Below, piece by piece: positions 34,701 through 46,400 of a stretch of DNA of 64,000 nucleotides (position 1 is its first letter; each line of letters starts with the position of its first letter). The translations under genes and the position numbers were made by a program. The notes below the pieces were generated by a model, which saw only the letters and a list, made by a program, of their open reading frames with translations, did no database searches and had not been told where the DNA came from. Source of the DNA: Trichinella spiralis (taxonomy: Eukaryota > Nematoda > Enoplea > Trichinellida > Trichinellidae); assembly GCA_000181795.3 (NCBI GenBank), contig CM012953.1, forward strand, positions 2,451,028-2,515,027. The letters run 5' to 3'.

Positions 34701-37316
34701 CATGTGGCAAACGAAATTTGGAAGATTTTTTCAAAGATGGTTTAATAGAATACTTGGATGTTAGTGAAGAAGAAAGCGCTTTAATTGCAGTCTATGATTC
34801 TGAAATTACTGAGTTGGTTTTTAAAGTTTATCATCTTTATTTTATTATCTTTTCCATTTTCTTTTTTTATTATCTACGCAGGAAAACAACTCATCTGGAA
34901 ATTGAACCGTTTACACTTTTCGGAGTATGCGCTGGACTGATACCGTATCCAAATCACAATCAGTCTCCAAGAAATACATATCAGTGCGCTATGGGCAAGC
35001 AAGCGATGGGCATCATTGCATACAATCAGAGCATTCGTATGGATTCATTGCTTTATGGTCTGGTATATCCTCAACGACCTCTTGTGAAAACTAAAGTAAA
35101 TTCTGTTTTGCGTTATTATTATTTTTTCTTTCAATATTGTTTTATTTTGTATCTTGCTTGAATGTTGAACATTTAGACTATTGAACTGATTAATTTCGAA
35201 TGCCTTCCAGCTGGTCAAAATGCAATCGTTGCTGTCATGTCATACAGCGGTTACGATATTGAGGATGCAATTATACTGAATAAAGCATCTTTAGATCGAG
35301 GCAAGCAAATAATATGTTTCATTTTTTATTTTTTTTAATTTATTTTTTGCTTTGTTAACAGATGTTAACATAATCGAGTGCATGTACTGTAGTGTGATTT
35401 ATTCAAATTTTTCTTCTCAGAATAAATTGTTTACATATTAATCTGTTTAAGGGTTTGGCCGATGCCATGTTTACCGAAGTAACAAATGTTTTGTGAAGAG
35501 TTACAGCAACATGGATTCAGATCGTATCCTGGGTCCACTTGTGGACGTGACTACTGGCAAGCCAGTGTTTCGACACATGGCATTAGATGCCGAGGGCATT
35601 GTTAAACCTGGTGAAAGATATATTTTTTTTGACAATCAACCAAAGTATTATTGTACTGTAATCTTTGTTTGTAGGAAATGTGGTCAAAATTGGTCAAGTT
35701 TTGGTCAACAAGGTAGCTCCGAGGTCGGCGCTGCTTAATGAAGAAGAACCTACTGTAGTGTCTGAAACTGACTTCAAGGAAGAGCCACTGGTTTGGACTG
35801 GGGCAGCTGAAGCATATGCTGAACGGGTTTTACTCACGTCGAATTTGGATAATCAGTGCTTGATCAAAGTGTTGCTGAGACAAACTAGAAGGCCAGAATT
35901 GGGGGACAAATTCAGCAGTCGTCATGGTCAAAAAGGGTATGTAACATCCAAGCAGCAACTTGTGTTTTTATTGCCCAGGGGCATTAGTACTTTTTTTGAA
36001 CATAGTAGTAGTTAAGAGACAATTACTCTTTTAAATTATGGAAGTCTTTTTGTTTTCTTTTCTTGGATAAATTTCTTTTTATTTCAGTGTAGTTGGACTG
36101 ATTGTTCAACAAGAAGACATGCCATTTAGCAGCGAAGGGATTGTGCCTGACTTGATAATGAATCCACATGGTTATCCATCTCGAATGACAGTTGGGAAAT
36201 TGTTAGAACTGATAAATGGTAAAGGGGGTACCTTCACCGGTACTCCCAGATACGGCACAGGTGGGCAGTGTTTTTAACATTTGTATTTTCATATATTTGA
36301 AACATACTTGTTTATTTTAGCATTTAGTGGGGATAAAATTGAAGAAATTGCCAAAGATTTAATGCAGCACGGTTTTAATTATTTGGGAAAAGATGTACTC
36401 ATTTCCGGAGTGACTGGCATGCCGTTGAACAGTTACATATTTTTTGGTCCAATTTTTTATCAGGTTTTTCGATTAATACAAATGCAATTTGGTTGTGATG
36501 AGGTTTATTTGTTGCAGAAATTGAAGCACATGGTATTGGACAAAATCCATGCGCGAGGCAAAGGTCCCATGGAAAATCTTACCAGGCAACCAACAGAGGG
36601 TAGATCACGCGATGGAGGTCTGCGGTTAGGTGAGATGGAACGGGATTGTTTCATCGCTTATGGTGCGAGTGCGATACTAGTAGAGCGGTTGATGGTGTCC
36701 AGCGATGCATTCGAGGCGACAGTATGCAGTGTTTGCGGTCTGATTTGTTATCCTGGATGGTAAATTTTCAATAAGAAAATTTTTAATTTATTGGTTTGAC
36801 AAATCAAATTCAAAATGAAAATGAAATTCAAATTCCTTTATTTCTGCACGCATAAAGTCCATTCATTAATGACTAACTGGACTTGAAAATCAAATCTCTT
36901 GCCATATACATTATTAATTTATTCGAAGTTATCAGTTTCAATTGTACAATATGTTTATTTAAAGGAAAAAAGAACTTATTATTGCTTTGATTGTGCTTAT
37001 TTCTCGTTTTAGGTGTCAGAACTGTAAATCTTCACAAGCTCTGGCTACTGTGTGCATGCCGTATGCGTGCAAGTTGCTGTTTCAAGAACTGCAAGCAATG
37101 AACGTGATGCCTCAGATGAAATTGCGCGATGGAAATTTGCCTCGTTCTTTCAAAACGACTATGGAACCAAGAAAGCAGGAAAATGATGTCACATTGAAGA
37201 CTGAAGAAGTGATAAATTTTCCACTTAGAAATTTGAATTATTCAGATGAGCTTAAACTTGATGATCCAGTCATGAAAATTGTTCTAAATTCAGTTCGAAA
37301 TCGAGCAAAAAATTAA
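31745..37316 (+). CDS. POLR3B: RNA polymerase III second-largest subunit (RPC2)
   Basis: One wall of the Pol III active-site cleft, needed for tRNA, 5S and other small RNA synthesis. Twenty-three exons sum to 3,645 bases, 1,214 residues. Signatures in order: [24 protein letters not shown]-type [54 protein letters not shown]-type [106 protein letters not shown], and a C-terminal zinc site [26 protein letters not shown] and YNYLGKD-type segments separate RPC2 from the Pol I and II paralogues. First and last exons: 31745-31879 and 37013-37316. The intron at 35301-35451 has a GC donor. About 60 residues extend past the usual C-terminus. An (ATA)n run abuts the acceptor at 32,597. AATAAA lies near 37,371. 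Confidence 0.97.
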
Positions 37317-39042
37317 TTGTTGTGAATTTATTTATTGATTAATGTTAAATTCGAATTTAACATTGTTGATAATAAAATTTAAAGCACTAAACAGTACGTT
37401 GTTGTTGTTCGCATTTTGCTTATTTGGCACGTGTACGATTGTTTTTGATAGCGACTGTTAGCGATTGATTAGTAAGGATGCACTTTCAGAGAAGAAATGG
37501 AAAATTTTGAAAACAAATATAACGATTTGTAAGAAACTGAGATATCACCTGATCTGCTCTTTGCAAGCAACTGCAGTATAACTTAAAATAGTGATAAGTA
37601 AAATTATAATTTTTTCGGCGTTTTAGAAATATTACTTGTAAAATACATAACTAATATTTATTGATAATTTACGGAGCTTCACTGTCGACATAATTGTGTA
37701 TGTGCAATTAAAATAACTGAAGATAAAATAAACATCAACTGTTAAACACTTATTGGTCTTAAATTAGAATAATAATTTTTAAGTGAAAAGTTAGCTGTTT
37801 TATTTGAAATAAATTCGAATTTAAAATTAATAAAAATTGTTTATTTTGTTATTAGCATGATTATCACAGTGAACGGAGAAATGCAGGTATTTTTACCATA
37901 ATCTTCTATAAACAGTGAATTTGGTTAGCTATCTCAACACTTCCATTGAATGCTTTTTATTGAAATCATTACCTTTTTATTGAAAAATAATTATAATAGG
38001 CTTTAATAATTGTAAATTATATATTTAAAATAAAATCCGTATTGATTTGCACAGTCGAGTTGAATTACATTGCACGCTTTTGCTTTAAAATATTTTTATA
38101 TTTGTTCATTTAAGTTTATAAATTAATAAATTTATATACGTTTGAGTTCATTAATACTGTTTTAAAGTATCACGTATACTGAATGCGATAAAATCAAGTT
38201 TCAAATGATTGAAGTTCTCATTGTCCAATTGTATATTTATTGTTTACTGAAAAATTTCAGAAAATACGTGACCAGGAAATAAAAACAAAAAATGTTATGT
38301 TAAAAAAAGATTATTGTAGGAAGCACAAAAAATTAGCATTAAAAAATCAGATATTTATTAATGTTGAATGTTGATTAAACTGACTGAGTAAAAATGTTTT
38401 GAAAAATTGATAACGCTTATTAAAATAGTTGTAATTTTTTATATGAAAAGTAGCTCTGAAAGAAATATTTTTGAAAGATATTAGGAAGTAATAAATTCTT
38501 ATGCATAAATAAGTCGACAAAAAATTGGCAAGTAAATAATTTTATTTATATAAATTATGTAATTATATAAATTATTATTATGCAGTGTTTATGAGATTGT
38601 TCAAAACATGTTCCATATTTCTTTTATTGACAAGATAATGTCATCTATTCAATAATAATGATAATGTATTTTCCGGTCAAAGTTTGATGGAAAAATGTAT
38701 GTATACCCGCAAGGCAAATCAAAAAATCACTGATATACAGATAATTAGTTGGCCCTTTAGCATAGTTTCCTTGTTCAAGAATAATTAATAATAAAAAATA
38801 CTGTATTTTTTATTTTTTTTCCAGAACAATCACATCAGTAATAATTTTATTGACCGATATGATCAAGTACAATGCTTGACATAGCTGAAGCCGGTCAGTG
38901 CTATTAAGCAGGTCGGTTTGCGTGGCATAAATTTACGATGCTCAATCAATTTTTCATTTGCCAGTAGGAATCTGTCCAGTACAGAACAAGCAGCGACAAA
39001 TTATCATTTGAATCTGGCAGAAAATTTTCTCTTGAAATCATC
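37317..39042. other. Intergenic region upstream of PNP
   Basis: AT-rich, with no exon or element recognised. Presumed to hold the POLR3B 3' end and the PNP promoter; the 38,880-39,000 part is less AT-rich. Confidence 0.4.
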
Positions 39043-41336
39043 ATGATGAACGAACAGAAAGCTTGGTAAGTCAATAATTTTATATTAACATTTAAAATTA
39101 TTCATTATATTCTAAAGAAATGATGAAGATATTTTTTCTTGTTTTTATTTTTCATCACATATAAAATAATAAACAAGTTAATGACATAAATTTTAAAGCA
39201 AATTCTTTAATTTTACCAACTGCATAACTTTATTATTTTTTCAAAAAAAAAACATGATTTTCTTTTTATAATTTATTATCACACGAGCATTAGCCGCAAC
39301 TTACCGTTTTGCTGGATTTCTTAGCTTCTCTTCAAATATATATATGCTTTGAGATGAAGACAACAATATCACATTTTTTGCATCATAATTATTGTTAAAT
39401 CTTTTTTTTAATAACATACTTTTCTATAGCAATAAAGCTATTAAATGTTATTATAATTCTACTATTATTCTGTTAATTGAATGAAAAAAATTCAGCTTAC
39501 TTTATTTTATTCAATGCTTTAAAGTGAAAATTTTTTTTTTATTTTATACAAATTTTAAATGGAAATTTAAATAAAATTAGAAGACAATAATTTTCAATTG
39601 ATAAAATTTCAATAATAAAATCTTCTTTGTTGCTTCAACAAGAACATTATTTAAAAAAATTTTTTATAAACTTTTTATTGCAATGATGACTATTTTTTTC
39701 AAAATTTTCAAATGACACCTTTCAAATAAAAATGACAAAAGTTTTAATTAAAAAAGTTCTGAATCTTACAAAATGTCATTAATATTTACACTCCATAAAT
39801 AATTTTGTATAATCAACCAGTTAACTGTTAAGGAAACTGTCTAATCAATTTGAATAAAGTGATGTGTGAACAATGTAAGTTGAAATTCTAGTTTCCAATG
39901 CTTCACTGTTATAGCATCAAGCAAAAAATTAAAAATACCAAATATTCAATATAAAATTTAATAATATAATTTATTTAATTTGTATAATTTCAAAATTATT
40001 ATCTAATCGTACAAATTATTGTAAATCATTTTTTCAATTAAACTGTTGTTATTCCAAAATAAGTCATAATAGTAAAATCTTTTATCAACAAATTTTTAGA
40101 TTGGGTATCAAACTTTTTTTGAATTAAATAATGTATTATTGTAAATTTTTATTTCTGTTTCTTTTGTTTAACTACGTAAATTTTCATGAATTTCAATGCA
40201 TAATGATAAAAGCAAGCACATATTTTATTTTATTTTATTTTATTTCAGGAGTTTTGAAACTGCTGAAAATGTAGCAAAATATATTAAACAGAATACACAT
40301 CATAAACCACTAATCGGCATTATCTGCGGTTCCGGTCTGGGAAAGTTGTGTGATATGCTCGAAGAGCGTGAAAGTATTGAATACAGCAAAATACCTGGCT
40401 TTCCCGTTGGCACTGGTATTCCATTTTTTTTAATTTAATGATAACAATAAGAATAAAGATGTTTTCTCCGTTCTTATAAAAGATAAATTTCAGTACAGGG
40501 ACATCATGGAAATCTGGTGCTTGGAAAATCTGGAGGAAAATCACTGATCTGCATGCAGGGTCGTGTACATCCTTATGAAGGTCGTTCAACTGCGTTGTGC
40601 GTACTTCCCATTCGAGTGATGAAGATGCTCGGCGTAAAAATTTTGATTATTACAAACGCTGCTGGTGGAGCAAATCAAAACTATATTCCCGGCGATATCA
40701 TGCTAATAAAGGATCACATCTCGCTGCCTTGCTTGTCAGGATTTAGCCCTCTTGTTGGTCCAAACGATGAAAGGTACAAGAGCAAAAGTGTGACAAAAAA
40801 AATTGCTGACAGTTAAAATATAGATATGGCACGCGATTTCCAAGTATGAATCACGTTTATGACAAAGAATACCGAACAATGCTGAAAGAAATTGCAAAAG
40901 AGACTGGAATTCGACTACGCGAAGGAGTGTACATGATGGTGATGGGCCCTCAGTATGAAACACCGGCCGAAACGAGGATGTTGCAATTATTTGGCGCCGA
41001 TGCTATCGGTATAACAACAGTAAATGACATCTCTCAAAGTAGATAATCATATGCAATGCTTCAGGTATGAGCAGCGTTCACGAAGCAATTGCCGCAAAGC
41101 ACAGCGATATGCAAGTGGTCGGAATATCATTGATTTCAAACTTGTAAAATTATAAAATATGCTTTAGTCAAACTTCCAAAACTGCATTTCATGTAATTTT
41201 CCTTTTTAGAAGTTGTACTGACTGCGATAAAGATGCCTTAGAAGTAACGCACGAGGAAGTGCTCGACTTGATGAATACTACATCCAGCGACGTGATAAAA
41301 CTGCTTAAAGCATTCATTGCTAAGCTGGAAATTTAA
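39043..41336 (+). CDS. PNP: Purine nucleoside phosphorylase
   Basis: Cytosolic trimeric enzyme of purine salvage: phosphorolysis of (deoxy)inosine and guanosine to the base and (deoxy)ribose-1-phosphate. Six exons: 39043-39065, 40249-40415, 40494-40773, 40824-41008, 41065-41143 and 41210-41336; 861 bases, 286 residues, the usual length. Phosphate-binding IICGSGLGKL and GHHGNLVLGK, MQGRVHPYEG (active-site His and Tyr), ITNAAGGANQ, DHISLPCLSG, GPNDERYGTRFP, MVMGPQYETPAE (purine-binding Glu) and SLISN (purine-binding Asn) are all present, so it should be active. Exon 1 is only 23 bases, and intron 1 is 1.18 kb, long for this window. The glycine-rich GADAIG and SSVHEAIAAKH segments confirm the trimeric (NP-II) class rather than the hexameric bacterial class. 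Confidence 0.96.
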
Positions 41337-43092
41337 ATTCTGCAAAAAATTTCTTACTTTCCCGACCTTGCGTGTGTGTCTAACTGCCCAATTGATCACA
41401 AAGCTTCGCTACAGTGATAACTCAACATTTTATTTTGATTATTTTGCCATTCACAGAAATTCTTAATTGATGGTCAATTAATTATCAGATAAATTAATGA
41501 TTCAGAATAAGTAACTATTACTATTCCTCAAAATTATTCCAAATTGTATTGTTATTAAAATTAAAACTGACTTGGAATTTTCAAGTTAGTACACTCTGCT
41601 GTAAATCACACAAATGAACAATAAATCACTTAACACTAGCAATGCTGAGGTAAGTTGTCAGTTAAAAACAGTAGTAAGCTAATAAATGGAACCAAAGCAA
41701 ATAAAGATACGCCTATACAAACTTTGCATATACCAATTTTTAAATTAAAAAACTTCGTCGATCTACTCATCACAATAAAACACGAACAATTTCATGTTTG
41801 CAGAAGAGGCGGAACATAATATATATTATCACTATATCTCCAAATTGGAGAATCTTGAGAACTTTTGGAAATTTTGGTCAAAATATTAATTATCATTGAG
41901 AAAAGAAAATTTCTTTGTGTAAAATTTATGAAAGTAATAGTTTAATATTATTCTCAAACAGTAATTAACAAATATCATCAGATACTCTTATATTCTGTTT
42001 AATGCACAGTTTACATTGCATTTTAAAATGGCTGCTTATTATACATATAGTCATTTAATATAAATTAGTTGCTTTTGTGCACAATCTGCCCATTAGAAAC
42101 GATACTGTCAGAAACAATTTTGATATTCTAATTCCAAAAGTAAGCATTTTTCTTTTGCTAAAAGTAATTAAAACAGTGTAAAGATCTACTTTAAATGCTC
42201 GTTCTACTTCATCAAAAAAGAAGGCGGTCGAACTTCGCATTAAAATATAATTGTGAACTAGAAACCTGAAAAACTACTAGAATACTACTGGCCATAATAG
42301 CATTTCTACCAGTGAGAAATGCCAACCAAAATGATAATGTTACAAGTACTAAAATTAAACTTTATTTAATAATCTCCAGAAAATTTCTGCTTTCAAATGC
42401 ATGTAGTTTGGAATTCTTAGAATGCTGACATAAACAGAAAGTGGAAACATATAAAAATATACACAAATTGCTCCATATTCTAATTGTTAAAAATATTAAA
42501 ATGCTGTTAGCACTGCTGAGAGCAAGAAACAAGCTTGCCAGAGATTGACGGTTAATCAACAGTAAGTGTGAAGAAATAACTTCATTGACTGCTGAATATC
42601 ATGGTAATACATGTATAGTGAAGCAATTCTCGAAAACTTCAACATGCCTTACTCTATATCTAGTAATTACTGATTACTACATTACTTTATACTGCATATA
42701 TTTTTATACTATTTTATGATTGTATTTATATAATTCGCAGTCTTGTCTTATTAATAAATAAAACATTTACATAGAGATTATTTTAAAAAAGAAAGTACTA
42801 AAAATCAATTTTATTCAGTGTCAAAAGACGGAATGAATAAATAAAATGAAACAGCTGGGATTACTTTTTTAAAACGTAAGAACAAAAGAATTCAAAATTA
42901 TAACCATAAACAGCTTTGTTTAAATTCATTTTGATCATTTATTCCAAAATATTATTTAAAAAATATTTTACTTTGTACAACAATGTCGACTGTAAAACTG
43001 CTCAGCTAATCATAAATTCAGCCATTCAAAAACAGAACAGCCGATCAATTACTCCAACTGCTGATAATAAAAAAAACAGGCAAGATATAGTT
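41337..43092. other. Intergenic, no gene seen
   Basis: AT-rich spacer between PNP and a hAT-type element. Short open frames on both strands have the composition of random AT-rich DNA. Confidence 0.4.
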
Positions 43093-43388
43093 CAGTGATT
43101 CCCAAGCTTTTTTTCGCTCATACCCCCAGAAGACAGGCAATCGCGTCCCGCATCCCAGTAGTCAACTCGACTTCGTAATTGAGATCAGCAGCTTTAAACT
43201 ACGATGAACGGGCTCTCTGATGGTCATACGCCAGAAGATACGCCACACGACCGGCTACACTGCAATTCAGTTATAAAAGTCGACATCTCCAGACGTAACA
43301 CGTGATTCCTCCAAAGGACATTCCTGCACCCCTCGAATAAGCTCTCCGAACCACCAGAGGTGTGAGCACCCCTGGTTGAAAACAGTTG
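43093..43388. mobile_element. hAT-type MITE
   Basis: Starts CAGTGATTCCCAAGC and ends GGTTGAAAACAGTTG, imperfect inverted ends of the hAT type. It is flanked by a near-perfect 8-base target duplication, ATATAGTT (43,085-43,092) and GTATAGTT (43,389-43,396). The inside is GC-richer than the surroundings and non-coding. It lies 39 bases past the iPLA2 stop codon, so it may be within that gene's 3' UTR. Confidence 0.75.
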
Positions 43389-43426
43389 GTATAGTTGGAA
43401 CAAAACAAAAGACAAAACACAGACTT

Positions 43427-46400
43427 CTACTTTTTCAAAGTGTTAACTTCTTTCAAAAAACTACAAACAGTTACAATTTCTTCTTGATTTTCTTTAAAAT
43501 ACCGTATAGTTTCCCAGCATGCATCAATCAGCCGACTATCATCAGTTTCATCTAGACACAAGTCATTAATTTCAGGTGTTAATCGGAAATATGCAGCGCC
43601 CAGAGACTCGCACCAAGCTCTACATCGGTCTACAACGCAACCATCCGTCTGGCAACACTGAAATGGAATAAATGCAAATTTCAAATTGTAAACAACTTCC
43701 AGTGTGTTTATATTGCTTCTCCGCCATGTGAAAGTACTAACCTGAGTATACAACATGGTTACAAATTCTTTAAAATGGAAAAGCTTGTCAAAAATGCTCC
43801 AAGAAGACTTGAAATCTGGAGCGTATGCTTCTGTGGTACGTGTCCGGCCGGTGCCAAGCGATAAAAAGCAACCAATGTTCGAAATTTTCCGCTTCTTTTA
43901 GTGAACAAAAAAAACTGAAGATTTCGAAAAAGTAACAAGCATCAGTGTGCAACAATTACTTGGAAATTCATCACTGTATTCATTCTATTCATTTCAGTCA
44001 TCAATTCCAACGAAGGATTGTTCGACATCAAGCCACCATCTATGTAAATTCCATCCAGTGGCGGAAAATAATACGGTGCAGCACAACTGGATCGTATCAC
44101 TTTCCAAATGGGTAGAGCTGAAAAATATTTTCCCAATTTAAAACATATGTCTGTCTTATATGACAAACAATTTTACTCCAGAAAACGCTGAGTTTTACTC
44201 TCACATAAAATGGATCGACATCACTAATAATGCATGTTTAACTATTTAATTCTTTTTGCATTCAAAAACTTATTTTAAAATTTCACTCCTGACATCAAAT
44301 GCGTTTAACAATTTATCTCATCTAAATATATATATATATTTACTTATATTCAACATTTTAAATGATAATCAAGAAGAAAATATCAATTTATAAAAGTGAC
44401 GACGACTTAAAAAAATTAAATAAAAACTCCATGATCATCAAAATGAAAATGAAAAGAAAAACATCGTCTAAAAGTATTTATATAATTAGTAAAAAAAATT
44501 GAAATGAACATCTAAAAATATTTTAATTGACAAATAATTTAAAAAAAAACTGCCTATTACGAGGATTATCGTTTTGCATGTCTTCCTCTGCAGTTTGAAG
44601 TGAGTGAGGAAATGGATAGCTTCGGAACAATTTCAATTTCGCAGGACGAGTCAACGCATTTGTAGCTGTAACAATCAACCTAACAGCAGGAAAATCAACT
44701 CTCAGATAGACAGATATTATTACGTTGATAAAAATGCATACTTTCGAGGCATTACGCTTGCCATTTCTCTGGTTCCAAATTCTTGTTTTAAAACATTCTC
44801 CAAACCTTCTTCGCTGTATGGCTTTGTTCCGCAAAAAACAGTATCCTTCAATTGAAAATAAAGTTTTTGCATTCTGCCAAGTGAATAGCCCAAACATAGT
44901 CCAACGGCGATTATGCAACCAGTGCTTGAACCCGCCACCCACTGAAAGTTTTTAAACCAATCAGAACCAACAGCTTGTTCAATAAGCATCAATATCTAAA
45001 AATTATGCAAACATAATTATGAAATAAAAAGAAAAAAACGAATAATAAACAAAAGCCATGAAAGGGAGAAGCAAAATACCTGTATGGTTATCAAACCGCG
45101 AATTCCACCGCCGTCAAAGGATATCAAATTTTCAGTCATGACACTGTCGTCAGTGAATCGCTGAATAACGTTCTTAACGTTCAACATTCTCGTATACTTA
45201 CACCAATCTTGAAAAGAAAAAAACTAATATTAGAAAAGAAAAACTGATAATAATAATAACAAAAAATGGATCATTACCATCAAACTGCATCAATTCGGAA
45301 CTACTTTGCAAAAATTCAAAATTTTGCAGTTGGTATCGCTTTTCATATGTTTCAATGCAAGAAACAATTTCTCTGGATATGCTGAAAATTTCATTTTTAT
45401 TAAAAATCAATCACAGTAAAAATGAATCAAATTTAACTTTTCGTTTCAATTCATTCTTCATCAATTTATGTTTTTACGCTAATTATTAATGATGAATAAA
45501 ATCAAAATTAACAGTAAGTGAATTTTTCTTTTCATTTCAAATGTTGTTGCCTTTATTACAGTGGTTCTCAACATTTCTTTCTCCAATGTACCCTTTTCAC
45601 CGTTTGTCAGAACGTCATTCCTCCCTTTGCAAACTGTTTTTAGTTCCAAATGATCCAAATATAATACTGAAAATTTATTTATTATTATATTTGTACATGT
45701 ATATTTTCTTCAATTATTTTCATAGTGGAGTTTTCCATTTCAATAGACAAAAATGTCCAGTAGATTGTCAGGATACTGTAGTAATTTATTCCATTTTCAA
45801 TATACAAATCTGAAATCTGAAAATTCCCCTCCGGTTGAGAACCGCTGCATTATTATAAAATAAAACAGAATTCATGCAAAATTTTTGAATACAATTAATC
45901 GTGTTGAATAAAACAAAATGAAATAAAACATACTCAGATTGATTCCACTTTTCCAATTCTAACGCGATTTGAAGAGCCGTTTTGCCAGATTTTGTCACTT
46001 TAGAACTATCGGCACCGAACACAAGCAACGCTTTAACATAAGAAAGCTGCTGCTTAGTGACCGCCAAGTGAAGAGCCGTGAAGTGATCGGCATAACGTGA
46101 CGCGTTCACATCGGCCCCATAAGCAATCAATGCGACAATATTTGATAAAGCATCCGACTGCTGCATTTGAACAAGCAATGGGGTTTCAGCTTTGTTGTTC
46201 AAAGTATTCACTGTCGCTTCATTTTTAACATAATTCAACAGAAGACGCAAAATCTACAAATAATATTTAAAAAAGCTAAATTATTCTAATAACTGAAAAA
46301 AATTAATTTCACAATGAACAAAATATTTTTTCAAAGTTGTTTTAAAGTAACAAGTATACTTTTAAAAAATAGAAAACAATACTTTTCAACGGAGAAATTA

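Noticed and set aside
44523-44560. Extension of the iPLA2 exon past 44,561 to a stop
   Set aside because: The donor C|GTAATA restores phase and joins to the PIWKVIRSSCAAP exon; the read-through adds a Phe-rich tail and a stop.
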